Source: Pseudomonas sp. B21-015 (GTDB lineage Bacteria > Pseudomonadota > Gammaproteobacteria > Pseudomonadales > Pseudomonadaceae). From it: 64,000 nucleotides of DNA. The notes under the pieces are model-generated. The model saw only the letters and a program-made list of their open reading frames with translations, was not told the DNA's origin and searched no databases. Positions 38,850-48,196 of this stretch are shown in pieces. Every line of letters begins with the position of its first letter. The first letter of the stretch is position 1. Both the position numbers and the translations under genes were made by a program. The DNA lies in contig NZ_CP087196.1 in the NCBI RefSeq assembly GCF_024749285.1, positions 5,890,001-5,954,000 on the forward strand, written 5' to 3'.

Positions 38850-40385
38850 GTGAACCGGCCCACGCCAGTAAAAACCGATAACTTCTTTCTGCTGATCTTC
38901 CGGGCACTGCGTCATCGCCGTGTACCGATTGCATTGCGCATTGCCAGCCATAACGTGATCCTGGTCGCTCTGGCCCTGGTGATCTATGCCTGCGTGATGG
39001 GTTTGCAGTTCAAGCAGGCCATGCATGAGCAGGCGGATGCCCTGGGCGAAAGCCTGACCACCCAGACCGCTACGTCGGCCACGGAGCTGTTGGTGTCCAA
39101 CGACATCCTCAGCCTGAACGTGCTGCTCAACAACCTGACCAAGAACAAACTGGTGGCCCATGCCGCCATCTACAGCGTGGATAACCGCATCCTCGCCGAA
39201 GCCGGTCAGCGTCCCAAGCATAGCCTGCTGGGCGAAGCCGAGGGCATGTACCAGAGCAAGATCACCTTCCAGGACGTGACCGCCGGGCAACTGCGCATCA
39301 GCCTGGACATGGATCAGTTCCAGCAGCCGATGACCATCAGCCTGCAAAGCATGGGCATTCTGAGTGCGATACTGCTGGCGCTGTCCCTGGCCTTGAGTCT
39401 GCGTCTGGGCCGGCACATTTCTACGCCACTGCTGCAATTGCGAGTGTGGCTGCGCAATATCGACGAATACACCCCGGCCACCGGGCGCCAGGATGAAATC
39501 GGCGATTTGGCTCGTCAGCTGCACGCCAATTTCGCGCCGGAGCCGGCCGAGCCTGAGCCCGCGCCGGAACCGGAATACGACGACAGCGATTACGAAGACG
39601 CCGACGCTAGCGAGCCGACCTTCGAAGTCCGTAACCTGCGCGATCCGAGTTTCGATGAAACCAAGCCTGTCGCCGGCCTTAAGCCTGCGCCACGGCGTAT
39701 TGTCAGCACGGTCGAAGACGACGAGGACGACGAGGATCCGTTTGCCGATCTGCGTGACGACTCGGCAGACAGCGCGCCAACCCCCGTCGCAAAGTCGCAG
39801 GTATCGAACGTGCCTCAGCACAGCGCGGTACTGGCGGTGCAACTGGGCGCACAGGATCAGTTGCGTCGCCTGCCCCGCGCACGCCTGGAAGAACTGCTCA
39901 AACGCTACCGCGATTGCCTCGATCAGGCCGCGTCGCTTTACCAGAGCGAACTGCACACCCTGAACGATGGCAGCACGCTGATGCTGTTCCACACCGAAGA
40001 CAGCGGCGATGACTACCTGACCAACGCCATCTGCTGCGGTGAGTTGCTGCGAGCCCTGGGCCATCAGTTGCAGATCGAAGTCGCCGACAGCGGCATCACC
40101 CTGCAATTGCAGCTGGGCCTGACCCTCGGCGACGAGTTGTTCGGTCTGAGCCAGATCGACCTGCTGCTGACTGAAACCGCTCAGGATGCACTGGCCCTGT
40201 CGCAACACAGCCGCAACCTGCTGCTGGTGGAGCGCAAGATCAGCGACGATGCGCTGATTCGTCAGCGTGCACGGATCCGCCCAATCGCAAGCCCAGAGGG
40301 TGCGTGCTGCGTAGAACGCTTGATGGAGCCTTATCCGTCGATGCTGGAGCGGCAACTGGCACGGATGCACGAACGCCGGGCGTAA
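38850..40385 (+). CDS. AhpA-like HAMP-containing membrane protein
   Basis: A 511-residue protein that starts at GTG (read as MNRPTPVKTD). Transmembrane segment 1 is near 33-52; a small periplasmic sensor-like domain follows to about 160, then segment 2 (about 165-190) and a HAMP-like stretch ending RQDEIGDLARQL. A long acidic, disordered linker follows (repeated EPEP, DDSDYED, EDDEDDED). The C-terminal 170 residues resemble a cyclase-like fold without catalytic motifs. It has no histidine kinase domain. Its place next to serB corresponds to PA4961. Role uncertain; the overall plan suggests signal sensing. Confidence 0.8.
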   Translation: MNRPTPVKTDNFFLLIFRALRHRRVPIALRIASHNVILVALALVIYACVMGLQFKQAMHEQADALGESLTTQTATSATELLVSNDILSLNVLLNNLTKNKLVAHAAIYSVDNRILAEAGQRPKHSLLGEAEGMYQSKITFQDVTAGQLRISLDMDQFQQPMTISLQSMGILSAILLALSLALSLRLGRHISTPLLQLRVWLRNIDEYTPATGRQDEIGDLARQLHANFAPEPAEPEPAPEPEYDDSDYEDADASEPTFEVRNLRDPSFDETKPVAGLKPAPRRIVSTVEDDEDDEDPFADLRDDSADSAPTPVAKSQVSNVPQHSAVLAVQLGAQDQLRRLPRARLEELLKRYRDCLDQAASLYQSELHTLNDGSTLMLFHTEDSGDDYLTNAICCGELLRALGHQLQIEVADSGITLQLQLGLTLGDELFGLSQIDLLLTETAQDALALSQHSRNLLLVERKISDDALIRQRARIRPIASPEGACCVERLMEPYPSMLERQLARMHERRA

Positions 40386-40407
40386 CACCACAGTTCCCGT
40401 TATAAAG

Positions 40408-40442
40408 AAGCCCGCAGGCAAGTGATTGTCTGCGGGCTTTTT
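40408..40442 (+). terminator. Terminator after the AhpA-like gene
   Basis: Stem AAGCCCGCAGGCAA / TTGTCTGCGGGCTT with a GTGA tetraloop, followed by TTTT. Starts 23 bases after the stop. Confidence 0.9.
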
Positions 40443-40454
40443 GGTGACCGTCTG

Positions 40455-40553
40455 AAAAGATCGCAGCCTTCGGCAGCTCCTACAAAGTTCGCATACACCT
40501 GCAAACGCGGTCTACACGGTCCCTGTAGGAGCTGCCGAAGGCTGCGATCTTTT
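40455..40553. repeat. REP doublet, GTAGGAGCTGCCGAAGGCTG family
   Basis: Perfect 29-base arms at 40455-40483 and 40525-40553 in inverted orientation. First of two REP doublets that fill the 378-base gap between the AhpA-like and PqiC-like genes (40386-40763); no gene is visible in that gap. Confidence 0.92.
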
Positions 40554-40579
40554 GATCTGGGCTTTTTGTTGCCTGTTCC

Positions 40580-40682
40580 GGCCCCATCGCGGGCAAGCCC
40601 GCTCCCACAGGGGGTTTCTGTCTTACACAGGTTCTGTATTCGCAGGGGTCAGCGCGGGAGCGGGCTTGCCCACGATGGGGCC
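40580..40682. repeat. REP doublet, GCGGGCAAGCCCGCTCCCA family
   Basis: Arm 40580-40607 and an inverted, slightly diverged arm 40653-40682 (GGGAGCGGGCTTGCCCACGATGGGG). It belongs to a different REP family from the doublet 27 bases to its left. Confidence 0.87.
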
Positions 40683-40717
40683 GGCAGCGGCACCGCAGAT
40701 CCCCAACCTGCAGAAAC

Positions 40718-40747
40718 AACAAGGCCCGCATTTACGCGGGCCTTGTT
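40718..40747 (-). terminator. Terminator after the PqiC-like gene
   Basis: Stem AACAAGGCCCGC / GCGGGCCTTGTT with a six-base loop, 16 bases past the stop at 40764 on the minus strand. The T run is weak. Confidence 0.75.
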
Positions 40748-40763
40748 TCGAATCCATCCAGGC

Positions 40764-41477
40764 TTAGAACCTGAACACTTCCATATCCGTGCGAATCGGT
40801 GAAGCCATCGGGATTTTTGGTTGTTTTTCCGGCTCTGCCGTCGGCGCTACAGGCTTGGCAGCCGGTTTGCGGGGTGCTTCGGCGATGGGTGGCTGGTTGG
40901 CCAGTGGCTTGAGCGCTGTCGACAGTTGCTCGGCCAGACGCTGCAGCAATACGCCTTGAGCCTGAACCTGAGCCGCAGTCCCGCCAGCGTGCTGTTCCTG
41001 CAGATGAATGATGCGGTTATCACGCACCTGACCACGACGGTCGATCAGGCGCCATTGCGCATCAAGAATTGCCGGTTGCGACTCACCCGAGTCCAGACGC
41101 GTGATGGTCAGCAGAACCTGAACATCCGGAGTAAAGCCCACTGTCGCGGGTGCCAGAACAACGCGTTGGCTGTCCAGATGACCGGCGATCTGACGCAGCA
41201 ACAACTGATCGATATCCGACGACAGGCTGCCCGCCCACCGGCCATCGGCCGACGCTTGCAGGCTGCCATCCGGCTGACGCTGCAACAAGGTTTCGCGTTG
41301 CAGATAATCAGCAACCGTTACCGGGCCCAGCAATACCGCCATGCCGGCGCTTTGCGCAGGCTGTGCCGGACTTCCGCTGTCCAGCTGATACAGCGACACT
41401 GGCTGGTGCACGCTGCAACCCGCCAGGCCAAGAACGCCAGCGAGCATCAAAATAAAAGGAAGGCGCAGAGCAGTCAT
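40764..41477 (-). CDS. PqiC-family outer-membrane lipoprotein (DUF330)
   Basis: A 237-residue lipoprotein. The signal peptide ends in lipobox LGLAGC (Cys21). The body shows the PqiC/ABC-auxiliary pattern: SLYQLDSG near the start, LGPVTVADYLQRETLLQR, WAGSLSSDIDQLLLRQIA. In other bacteria PqiC works with the MCE protein PqiB and membrane protein PqiA in lipid transport across the envelope. Neither partner is nearby, so it is a solitary member. A proline-rich tail follows residue 180. The start MTALRLPF is 33 codons inside a longer frame and is chosen for the signal peptide. Confidence 0.82.
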   Translation of the reverse strand: MTALRLPFILMLAGVLGLAGCSVHQPVSLYQLDSGSPAQPAQSAGMAVLLGPVTVADYLQRETLLQRQPDGSLQASADGRWAGSLSSDIDQLLLRQIAGHLDSQRVVLAPATVGFTPDVQVLLTITRLDSGESQPAILDAQWRLIDRRGQVRDNRIIHLQEQHAGGTAAQVQAQGVLLQRLAEQLSTALKPLANQPPIAEAPRKPAAKPVAPTAEPEKQPKIPMASPIRTDMEVFRF

Positions 41478-41612
41478 CGTCCCATCCAGGTGGCTGCCAC
41501 AAGGCTCACCACAGTGAAAATACTCAAAAAATATGAAGAACGCTCGGCCACGCCGGCGCTTGAAAGGCCATATCATCCGTGAATATGCGTTCCGACTCCA
41601 GCGCCAAAGCGT

Positions 41613-41638
41613 CGATCTACGCGTTAAATCGTAGATCG
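41613..41638. terminator. Hairpin between parC and the PqiC-like gene
   Basis: Perfect 8-bp inverted repeat CGATCTAC / GTAGATCG with a ten-base loop, 15 bases past the parC stop. No T run; may protect the message end rather than terminate. Confidence 0.4.
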
Positions 41639-41653
41639 AGCGCTCTAGGACGC

Positions 41654-43921
41654 TTAATTGAGGTTTTCGACGAACAGCGCATCCACCCTCTGAAAGCCAC
41701 GTGGCAGTTTGTTGCCGCGACGCCCACGCTCACCTTTGTAGTGTTCGAGGTCGTCCGCTTTCAGCGACAAGGTACGTTTTCCGGCCTGCAGTACCAAGGT
41801 GGCACCTTCCGGCAAAACGGCGATGTCCGTGACATATTCTTCGCGACTGGCAACACGTTCACCGGAAATCCCGATGATCTTATTCCCTTTACCTTTACCT
41901 AATTGTGGCAGATCGCTGATTTTGAAGATCAGCAGGCGACCCTCGGTGGTCACCGAGGCCAGCCAGTTGTGCTCACGATCGACCACCGGACGCGGCAGAA
42001 TCACTTTGGCGTTGTTTGGCAGGCTCAACAGGGCCTTGCCCGCCTTGTTCTTGGCTTGCAGGTCTTCACCCTTGACCACGAAACCGTAACCGGCGTCAGA
42101 GGCGATCACATACAGCGAATCGTCTTCAGGCATCAGCACGCATTCGAAACTCGCCCCTGGCGGCGGTGTCAGGCGGCCGGTCAGCGGCTCGCCCTGGCCA
42201 CGGGCCGAGGGCAAGGTGTGGGCCGCGACCGAATAACTGCGGCCGGTGGAATCGATAAACACTGCAAACTGGTTGGAGCGACCGGCCGCCAAGGCCTTGA
42301 AGCCGTCCCCGGCCTTGTAGGAAAGCCCGGTGGCGTCGATTTCGTGCCCCTTGGCCGAACGAACCCAGCCTTTTTCCGACAGCACGACCGTCACTTTCTC
42401 GTTCGGCAGCAGATCGTGCTCGGTCAGGGCCTTGGCCTCGGCGCGCTCGACAATCGGCGAACGACGGTCGTCGCCGTAGGTTTCGGCGTCCTTGATCAGC
42501 TCGGTGCGTACCAGTTTTTTCAGCTTGGCTTCGCTGCTCAGCAGCGCTTGCAGCTTGGCTTGTTCCTTGAGCAGTTCATCCTGCTCGGCACGCAGTTTCA
42601 TCTCTTCCAGTCGCGCCAACTGGCGCAAACGGGTATCGAGGATGTAGTCGGCCTGGATTTCGCTCAGGGCGAAACGCTCGATCAGTGCGGCTTTCGGGTG
42701 CTCCTCGGTGCGGATGATGTGAATTACTTCATCCAGATTGAGGTAAGCGATCAACAAACCGTCCAACAGGTGCAGGCGACGCTCAACCTTGTCCAGGCGA
42801 AATTGCAGGCGGCGACGCACGGTCTGCACCCGGAACTCCAGCCACTCGACCAGCAAGGCCCGCAGGTTTTTCAGCTGCGGCTTGCCGTCCAGGCCGATGA
42901 TGTTGATGTTGACCCGGTAGCTCGACTCCAGCTCGGTGCTGGCGAACAGGTGCTGCATCAGCGCGTCGTGATCGAAGTTTTTGCGCACAGCGGGAATGAT
43001 CACGATGCGGCATGGGTTTTCGTGGTCGGACTCGTCGCGCAGGTCAGCGATCTGCGGAGCCTTGGAAGGCTTGGCCTGCATCATGCCCGCGATCTGTTCC
43101 AGCACCTTGGCTCCGGACACTTGGTGCGGCAGCGCGGTGACGATGATGTCGCCGTCTTCAATGTGGTACACGGCGCGCATGCGCACCGAGCCCTTGCCGG
43201 TTTCGTAGATTTTCAGCAGATCGGCGCGCGGCGTAATGATTTCCGCTTCGGTCGGGTAATCCGGGCCCTGGATGTGTTCGCAGAGTTGTTCGACCGTGGC
43301 TTTGGGCTCATCGAGCAAGCGCACGCACGCCGTCGCGACTTCGCGCAGGTTGTGCGGCGGCACGTCGGTGGCCATGCCCACGGCAATACCGGTGGTGCCG
43401 TTGAGCAGGATGTTCGGCAAACGGGCCGGCAACACCAAAGGTTCTTCCAGCGTGCCGTCGAAGTTCGGGCCCCAGTCCGCGGTGCCCTGGCCCAGTTCGC
43501 TGAGCAGCACTTCGGAATAACGCGACAGCCGCGCTTCGGTGTAACGCATGGCGGCGAAGGACTTCGGATCGTCCGGCGCACCCCAGTTACCCTGGCCGTC
43601 GACCAGCGTATAGCGGTAGCTGAACGGCTGGGCCATCAGCACCATGGCTTCATAGCACGCCGAGTCGCCGTGAGGGTGGAACTTACCGAGCACGTCACCG
43701 ACGGTACGCGCCGACTTCTTGTGCTTGGAATCAGCGTCCAGCCCCAACTCGCTCATCGCATAGATGATGCGCCGCTGTACCGGTTTCAGGCCGTCGCCGA
43801 TATGCGGCAGGGCACGGTCCATGATCACGTACATGGAGTAGTTGAGGTAGGCATTTTCGGTGAAGTCAGCCAGTGACCGGCGTTCTACACCGTCCAGGCT
43901 GAGATCAAGGGAGTCGCTCAT
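41654..43921 (-). CDS. parC: DNA topoisomerase IV subunit A
   Basis: A 755-residue subunit that cuts and rejoins DNA to separate daughter chromosomes. The quinolone-resistance region reads [12 protein letters not shown], with Ser and Glu at the sensitive positions (wild-type). The catalytic Tyr is in [11 protein letters not shown]. The C-terminal half holds beta-pinwheel blades. The start [13 protein letters not shown] is chosen over an upstream extension. parE is upstream on the same strand, with two small genes between. Confidence 0.97.
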   Translation of the reverse strand: MSDSLDLSLDGVERRSLADFTENAYLNYSMYVIMDRALPHIGDGLKPVQRRIIYAMSELGLDADSKHKKSARTVGDVLGKFHPHGDSACYEAMVLMAQPFSYRYTLVDGQGNWGAPDDPKSFAAMRYTEARLSRYSEVLLSELGQGTADWGPNFDGTLEEPLVLPARLPNILLNGTTGIAVGMATDVPPHNLREVATACVRLLDEPKATVEQLCEHIQGPDYPTEAEIITPRADLLKIYETGKGSVRMRAVYHIEDGDIIVTALPHQVSGAKVLEQIAGMMQAKPSKAPQIADLRDESDHENPCRIVIIPAVRKNFDHDALMQHLFASTELESSYRVNINIIGLDGKPQLKNLRALLVEWLEFRVQTVRRRLQFRLDKVERRLHLLDGLLIAYLNLDEVIHIIRTEEHPKAALIERFALSEIQADYILDTRLRQLARLEEMKLRAEQDELLKEQAKLQALLSSEAKLKKLVRTELIKDAETYGDDRRSPIVERAEAKALTEHDLLPNEKVTVVLSEKGWVRSAKGHEIDATGLSYKAGDGFKALAAGRSNQFAVFIDSTGRSYSVAAHTLPSARGQGEPLTGRLTPPPGASFECVLMPEDDSLYVIASDAGYGFVVKGEDLQAKNKAGKALLSLPNNAKVILPRPVVDREHNWLASVTTEGRLLIFKISDLPQLGKGKGNKIIGISGERVASREEYVTDIAVLPEGATLVLQAGKRTLSLKADDLEHYKGERGRRGNKLPRGFQRVDALFVENLN

Positions 43922-43928
43922 GCGGGCC

Positions 43929-44453
43929 TCATCGGTTCGTTGTCTGGCGCAGCAGCATGGTGCCACCGCGCTGGGTAAATTCAAGTTTGTTCAGTGCGCT
44001 CATGCCGAGCAGCACCTGATTGCCGTGCAAACCGGGCGCCACCAGCGCGCGAACGTCACGCAGCACGATGCCCCCCAGTTGCAGCCGGTCGAGACGGGTT
44101 CGATAACCCTCGCTCAAGCCATTGGCCGTGCTCAGGGTCACCCCGAAGCCTTTTTCCAGTTTCAGCCGTTCGGCCACTTCGGCCGGGATCGACACATCGG
44201 TCGCACCGGTATCGAGCATGAAATCCACGGCCTTGCCGTTGATCTGGCCAGTGGCGACAAAATGCCCCTGGCTGTTGCTGATCAGCTTCACTTCGATAAA
44301 ACCTTCGCCCTGCTCAGAGCTGACGACGGTGTTGGGATTTTGCTGACGTTCCTCCCACTGACCAAAGAACCGCGTCGCCAGAAACAGCGCGGCGCACCAT
44401 GCCAGTATCATCAACACCCGGCCGGCGCGTTTGCCCGGCGGTTGCTGACTCAT
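43929..44453 (-). CDS. Retropepsin-like aspartic protease family protein
   Basis: A 174-residue protein with one N-terminal membrane anchor (about 13-30) and a periplasmic clan AA aspartyl protease domain. The active-site triad is [10 protein letters not shown] with Asp81; [13 protein letters not shown] near the end is the matching hydrophobic-glycine motif. It resembles the bacterial single-domain retropepsin family (TIGR02281 type). Substrate unknown. Overlaps the upstream gene by four bases and lies seven bases before parC. Confidence 0.85.
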   Translation of the reverse strand: MSQQPPGKRAGRVLMILAWCAALFLATRFFGQWEERQQNPNTVVSSEQGEGFIEVKLISNSQGHFVATGQINGKAVDFMLDTGATDVSIPAEVAERLKLEKGFGVTLSTANGLSEGYRTRLDRLQLGGIVLRDVRALVAPGLHGNQVLLGMSALNKLEFTQRGGTMLLRQTTNR

Positions 44454-45439
44454 GGCTTGGCACTCCAGCCACCTTCAGGCGCGGCAAAGCGCCAGACAAT
44501 CGGGCGTTTTTCGCCGTCGTTACGTGCACCGTCGTTGTTATCAATGCCGATCCAGGCACCGTCGGCATCCACCACCAGCGCTTCCGCCAGCCCATAGGCC
44601 TGTGAATAACGACGGTTTTCCTGGAAGGCCTCGGCGGCAAACGACCAGCAACGCTCGACCTTGGCGGTCACCGCATCACGGCGGCAGACCTGAAAGGCGT
44701 TGCGTTCGAGGGTAAACAGCTTGCCGTCGAACAGTGACAGATCGGCAAAATCCCGGGAGACCGCTTTGGCCTTGGGAAATTGCGCTGGCTGCATTTCCAC
44801 CCCGGCCTCACTCAGCAGCGCACAGCCACCGTTGCAGTCCCAGACCGTTTGCTGGCGCTTGATCAGCAGCAAACCGCGGCGCTCACGTTCGGCGGCCAGC
44901 CACAGCGTGTCACCGGCCGAATTGATCGCCAGGCCTTCGAGCAACGCATTGAAGTGCAACAGCATGCCGCTGGCCCGCGCTTCGCGAACCAGCATCGGCG
45001 AGATTTTCAGCCAGGACGCCGGCCCGATTGGCGGGACTTGCAGCACCGCGGCGTGGGCTTCGCTGACGACGTACCGGTTGCCGGCGCTGTCGCAAGTGAT
45101 GCCTTCGAAATCCAGATCCCCGCCCCGCACGAACGACGCCACCCAGGTCCGCGAACGCAAGCCCCAGGGCAAACCGCTGTCAGGCACCAGAGGTACGTCG
45201 ATGTGCACGGTTTCGGCTAGCCAGGTGTTGTTGCGGGTGTCGAGGCGATAGATTTGATCATCGTCGCGATCCGAAACGGTCCACAGCTCCTTGCCACACT
45301 GGGCCAGCCCCGACAGATTGCCGCCGCGCATGCCGTCGACAGCATGTTCGGACAACAGGCGCAGCTCGGGTGCAGGCTCCGCGCAAACCGTCACCGAAGT
45401 CAGCAGCAACGCACACGCCAGGGCCCAGCCAAACCGCAT
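44450..45439 (-). CDS. Secreted phytase/esterase-like beta-propeller protein
   Basis: A 329-residue protein with a signal peptide (MRFGWALACALLLTSVTVCA). The rest shows the 'esterase-like activity of phytase' pattern: LSGLAQCGKELWTVSDRDDDQIYRLD, GGDLDFEGITCDSAGNRYVVSEAH and the final WIGIDNNDGARND, each resembling a propeller blade. Four cysteines are visible in the mature part. It overlaps parE by one base and the protease gene by four bases, so it is translated from the parE message. Enzyme activity unproven. Confidence 0.82.
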   Translation of the reverse strand: MRFGWALACALLLTSVTVCAEPAPELRLLSEHAVDGMRGGNLSGLAQCGKELWTVSDRDDDQIYRLDTRNNTWLAETVHIDVPLVPDSGLPWGLRSRTWVASFVRGGDLDFEGITCDSAGNRYVVSEAHAAVLQVPPIGPASWLKISPMLVREARASGMLLHFNALLEGLAINSAGDTLWLAAERERRGLLLIKRQQTVWDCNGGCALLSEAGVEMQPAQFPKAKAVSRDFADLSLFDGKLFTLERNAFQVCRRDAVTAKVERCWSFAAEAFQENRRYSQAYGLAEALVVDADGAWIGIDNNDGARNDGEKRPIVWRFAAPEGGWSAKP

Positions 45440-47343
45440 CAGCCCAGAACCTCGGCCAGGTTGCCTTTGGATTCCAGCCAGGTCTTGCGATCGCCGGCGC
45501 GTTTTTTCGCCAGCAGCATGTCCATCATTTCCGAGGTTGCGGCGAAATCTTCCAGCGTCAGTTGCACCAGACGCCGCGTGTTCGGGTCCATGGTGGTTTC
45601 GCGCAGCTGCGGCGGGTTCATTTCACCCAGGCCTTTGAATCGAGTGACCTGCGGCTTGCCGCGTTTCTTCTCGGCCACCAGGCGATCGAGAATACCGTCG
45701 CGCTCAGCCTCGTCGAGGGCGTAGTAAATCTCTTTGCCCAGGTCGATACGGTACAGCGGCGGCATGGCGACGTAGACGTGACCGGCATCCACCAGCGGGC
45801 GGAAATGCTGGACGAACAAGGCACAGAGCAAGGTTGCGATGTGCAGACCGTCGGAGTCGGCGTCGGCGAGGATGCAGATCTTGCCGTAACGCAGCTGGCT
45901 CATGTCCGCCGCGCCCGGGTCGACGCCAATCGCCACGGCAATGTTGTGCACTTCCTGGCTGGCCAGCACTTCGCTGCCGTCGACTTCCCAGGTGTTCAGA
46001 ATCTTGCCGCGCAACGGCAGGATCGCTTGAAACTCTTTGTCCCGCGCCTGCTTGGCCGAACCGCCGGCGGAATCACCTTCCACCAGGAACAGCTCGGAAC
46101 GCATCGGGTCCTGCCCGGCGCAGTCGGCGAGTTTGCCCGGCAGCGCCGGCCCTTGGGTAATGCGCTTGCGCTCGACTTTCTTGCTGGCCTTAAGACGACG
46201 GCCGGCGTTGTTGATCGCCAGCTCCGCCAGCAACATGCCGGTTTCCGGGTGAGCGTTGAGCCACAGGCTGAAGGCGTCCTTGACCACACCGGAAACGAAG
46301 GCGGCCGCTTCACGGGATGACAGACGCTCTTTGGTCTGACCGGAGAATTGCGGCTCCTGCATCTTCATCGACAGAACGAACGCGATACGCTCCCAGACAT
46401 CTTCCGGCGCCAGCTTCACGCCGCGCGGCAGCAGGCTGCGGAATTCGCAGAACTCGCGCATGGCATCGAGCAAGCCCTGACGCAGACCGTTGACGTGAGT
46501 ACCGCCCTGGGCTGTCGGGATCAGGTTGACGTAGCTTTCCTGAACGCTGTCGCCACCCTCGGGCAACCACAGCAGCGCCCAATCGACCGCTTCTTTGTTA
46601 CCGGCCAGGCTGCCGCAGAACGGCTCGTCCGGCAGGCGTTCGAATTCGCTGACCGCGTCTACCAGGTAGGAGCGCAGGCCGTCTTCGTAATGCCATTCGA
46701 CTTTCTCGCCGGTGGCCTTGTCTTCAAAACTGACCAGCAGCCCTGGGCACAAAACGGCCTTGGCCTTGAGCACATGCTTGAGGCGGCTGATGGAGAATTT
46801 CGGTGAATCGAAGTACTTCGGGTCCGGCGCGAAGAACACGCTGGTGCCGGTGTTGCGCTTGCCGACGGTGCCAATCACTTCCAGCTCGGTTTTCTTGTAG
46901 CCATCGGCGAAAGTCATCTGGTATTCGTTGCCGTCGCGCTTTACGCGCACCCGGACTTCGGTCGACAAGGCGTTGACCACGGAAATACCCACCCCGTGCA
47001 AACCGCCGGAGAACTGGTAGTTCTTGTTGGAAAACTTGCCGCCCGCATGAAGCTTGGTGAGGATCAGCTCGACACCCGACACGCCTTCTTCCGGGTGAAT
47101 GTCCACCGGCATGCCACGGCCGTCATCGCTGACTTCCAGGGAGTGATCGGCGTGCAGGATGACCTGCACCGACGTCGCATGCCCGGCCAAGGCTTCGTCG
47201 ACGCTGTTGTCGATGACTTCCTGGGCGAGGTGGTTCGGCCGACTGGTGTCGGTGTACATGCCGGGGCGTTTGCGCACCGGGTCGAGGCCCGAGAGGACTT
47301 CGATGGCGTCTGCGTTATAAGAGCTAGCGCTGGGAGTGGCCAT
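45439..47343 (-). CDS. parE: DNA topoisomerase IV subunit B
   Basis: A 634-residue ATPase subunit. GHKL motifs: VIDNSVDEALAG, DDGRGMPVD, and GGLHGVGISVVNALS. The transducer domain and the TOPRIM motif ELFLVEGDSAGGSAKQARD follow, then LADADSDGLHIATLL. The start is ATG at 47343. First in the parE-phytase-like-protease-parC series. Confidence 0.97.
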   Translation of the reverse strand: MATPSASSYNADAIEVLSGLDPVRKRPGMYTDTSRPNHLAQEVIDNSVDEALAGHATSVQVILHADHSLEVSDDGRGMPVDIHPEEGVSGVELILTKLHAGGKFSNKNYQFSGGLHGVGISVVNALSTEVRVRVKRDGNEYQMTFADGYKKTELEVIGTVGKRNTGTSVFFAPDPKYFDSPKFSISRLKHVLKAKAVLCPGLLVSFEDKATGEKVEWHYEDGLRSYLVDAVSEFERLPDEPFCGSLAGNKEAVDWALLWLPEGGDSVQESYVNLIPTAQGGTHVNGLRQGLLDAMREFCEFRSLLPRGVKLAPEDVWERIAFVLSMKMQEPQFSGQTKERLSSREAAAFVSGVVKDAFSLWLNAHPETGMLLAELAINNAGRRLKASKKVERKRITQGPALPGKLADCAGQDPMRSELFLVEGDSAGGSAKQARDKEFQAILPLRGKILNTWEVDGSEVLASQEVHNIAVAIGVDPGAADMSQLRYGKICILADADSDGLHIATLLCALFVQHFRPLVDAGHVYVAMPPLYRIDLGKEIYYALDEAERDGILDRLVAEKKRGKPQVTRFKGLGEMNPPQLRETTMDPNTRRLVQLTLEDFAATSEMMDMLLAKKRAGDRKTWLESKGNLAEVLG

Positions 47344-47384
47344 GGGGTCTCGTCGTCAGTGTTCGTTGAAATAGGGGCAAAGCG

Positions 47385-47993
47385 TCACAGTGTTGTGAAG
47401 TCGATCGCCTGATACAAATCTGCGCCGATGTCGGCAAAACTCAATATTGTCGGCAGTTGCGCGGCAAAACCCTGGAAACCATGGTCGCCGCCGGCCTGAA
47501 TGCGCAAGGCACAGGCCCGGTAATATTGCTGGGCGAGGCGATAGTCCAGCGTTTCGTCGCCGGTCTGCAACCACACTTGAAACCGCTGCGGATCCCGGGG
47601 CGCCAGCACTTCCAGCTCGGCCAGGGCCGTCACATGGTCGTGGCTCAATTCCCAGGTCTCATTGGTATACAGGTTTTTCTGCGTTCCCAGAAACCCGTCG
47701 AACATCCGGTGCGGACTGACGGCAGGGTTGATCAACAGGGCTTTCAAGCCATGGCGCTCGGCCAGGTGAGTCGCATAGTAGCCGCCGAGTGAGCTGCCGA
47801 CCAGCAGTGGCCGCCCCAGCTCCACAATCGCCTGCTCCAGCTGAGCAATGGCCTCGCGGGGATGGTGATGCAGGGCCGGCACACGCAACTGATCGCTCAA
47901 GCCCAGCCGTTCCATCACATTGATCAACTGGCAGGCCTTTTTCGACGCCGGCGCGCTGTTGAAACCGTGGATATAAAGGATCGAACCAGACAT
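47385..47993 (-). CDS. YqiA-type esterase
   Basis: A 202-residue alpha/beta hydrolase. The opening MSGSILYIHGFNSAPASKKA and the nucleophile elbow GSSLGGYYA match the YqiA family; the catalytic His is in GGDHGFQGF. The start is chosen at MSGSIL because the longer frame translates a REP element. Lies between parE and cpdA on the same strand, as yqiA does in E. coli. Acts on short acyl esters in E. coli; true substrate unknown. Confidence 0.9.
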   Translation of the reverse strand: MSGSILYIHGFNSAPASKKACQLINVMERLGLSDQLRVPALHHHPREAIAQLEQAIVELGRPLLVGSSLGGYYATHLAERHGLKALLINPAVSPHRMFDGFLGTQKNLYTNETWELSHDHVTALAELEVLAPRDPQRFQVWLQTGDETLDYRLAQQYYRACALRIQAGGDHGFQGFAAQLPTILSFADIGADLYQAIDFTTL

Positions 47994-48085
47994 TTGAGCG
48001 CCCTGTGCGTCGGGTAAAGAGGCGCAGTTTACAGGGAGATGGGGAGATCGGGGATATCCGCAGAAATCGGGTCGTCTTTGCGGAC

Positions 48086-48165
48086 GCCATCGCGGGCAAG
48101 CCCGCTCCCACAAGGGTCTGAGGCGCTCACAAATCCCCTGTGGGAGCGGGCTTGCCCGCGATGGC
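48086..48165. repeat. REP doublet, GCGGGCAAGCCCGCTCCCA family
   Basis: Perfect 27-base arms at 48086-48112 and 48139-48165. It lies inside a same-strand run of genes (nudF, DUF1249, cpdA, yqiA, parE), where it may lower expression of the genes past it or set differential message stability. Confidence 0.92.
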
Positions 48166-48196
48166 CGCGCCTCGGTCTTTGGAAATGACAAATAAA

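Noticed and set aside
40455-40682. Closely spaced repeats considered as a CRISPR array
   Set aside because: The units are inverted pairs of two REP families, without regular direct repeats and unique spacers, and there are no cas genes.
47994-48191. N-terminal extension of the YqiA-type gene
   Set aside because: The first residues are a translated REP element; the family starts at MSGSILYIHGF.
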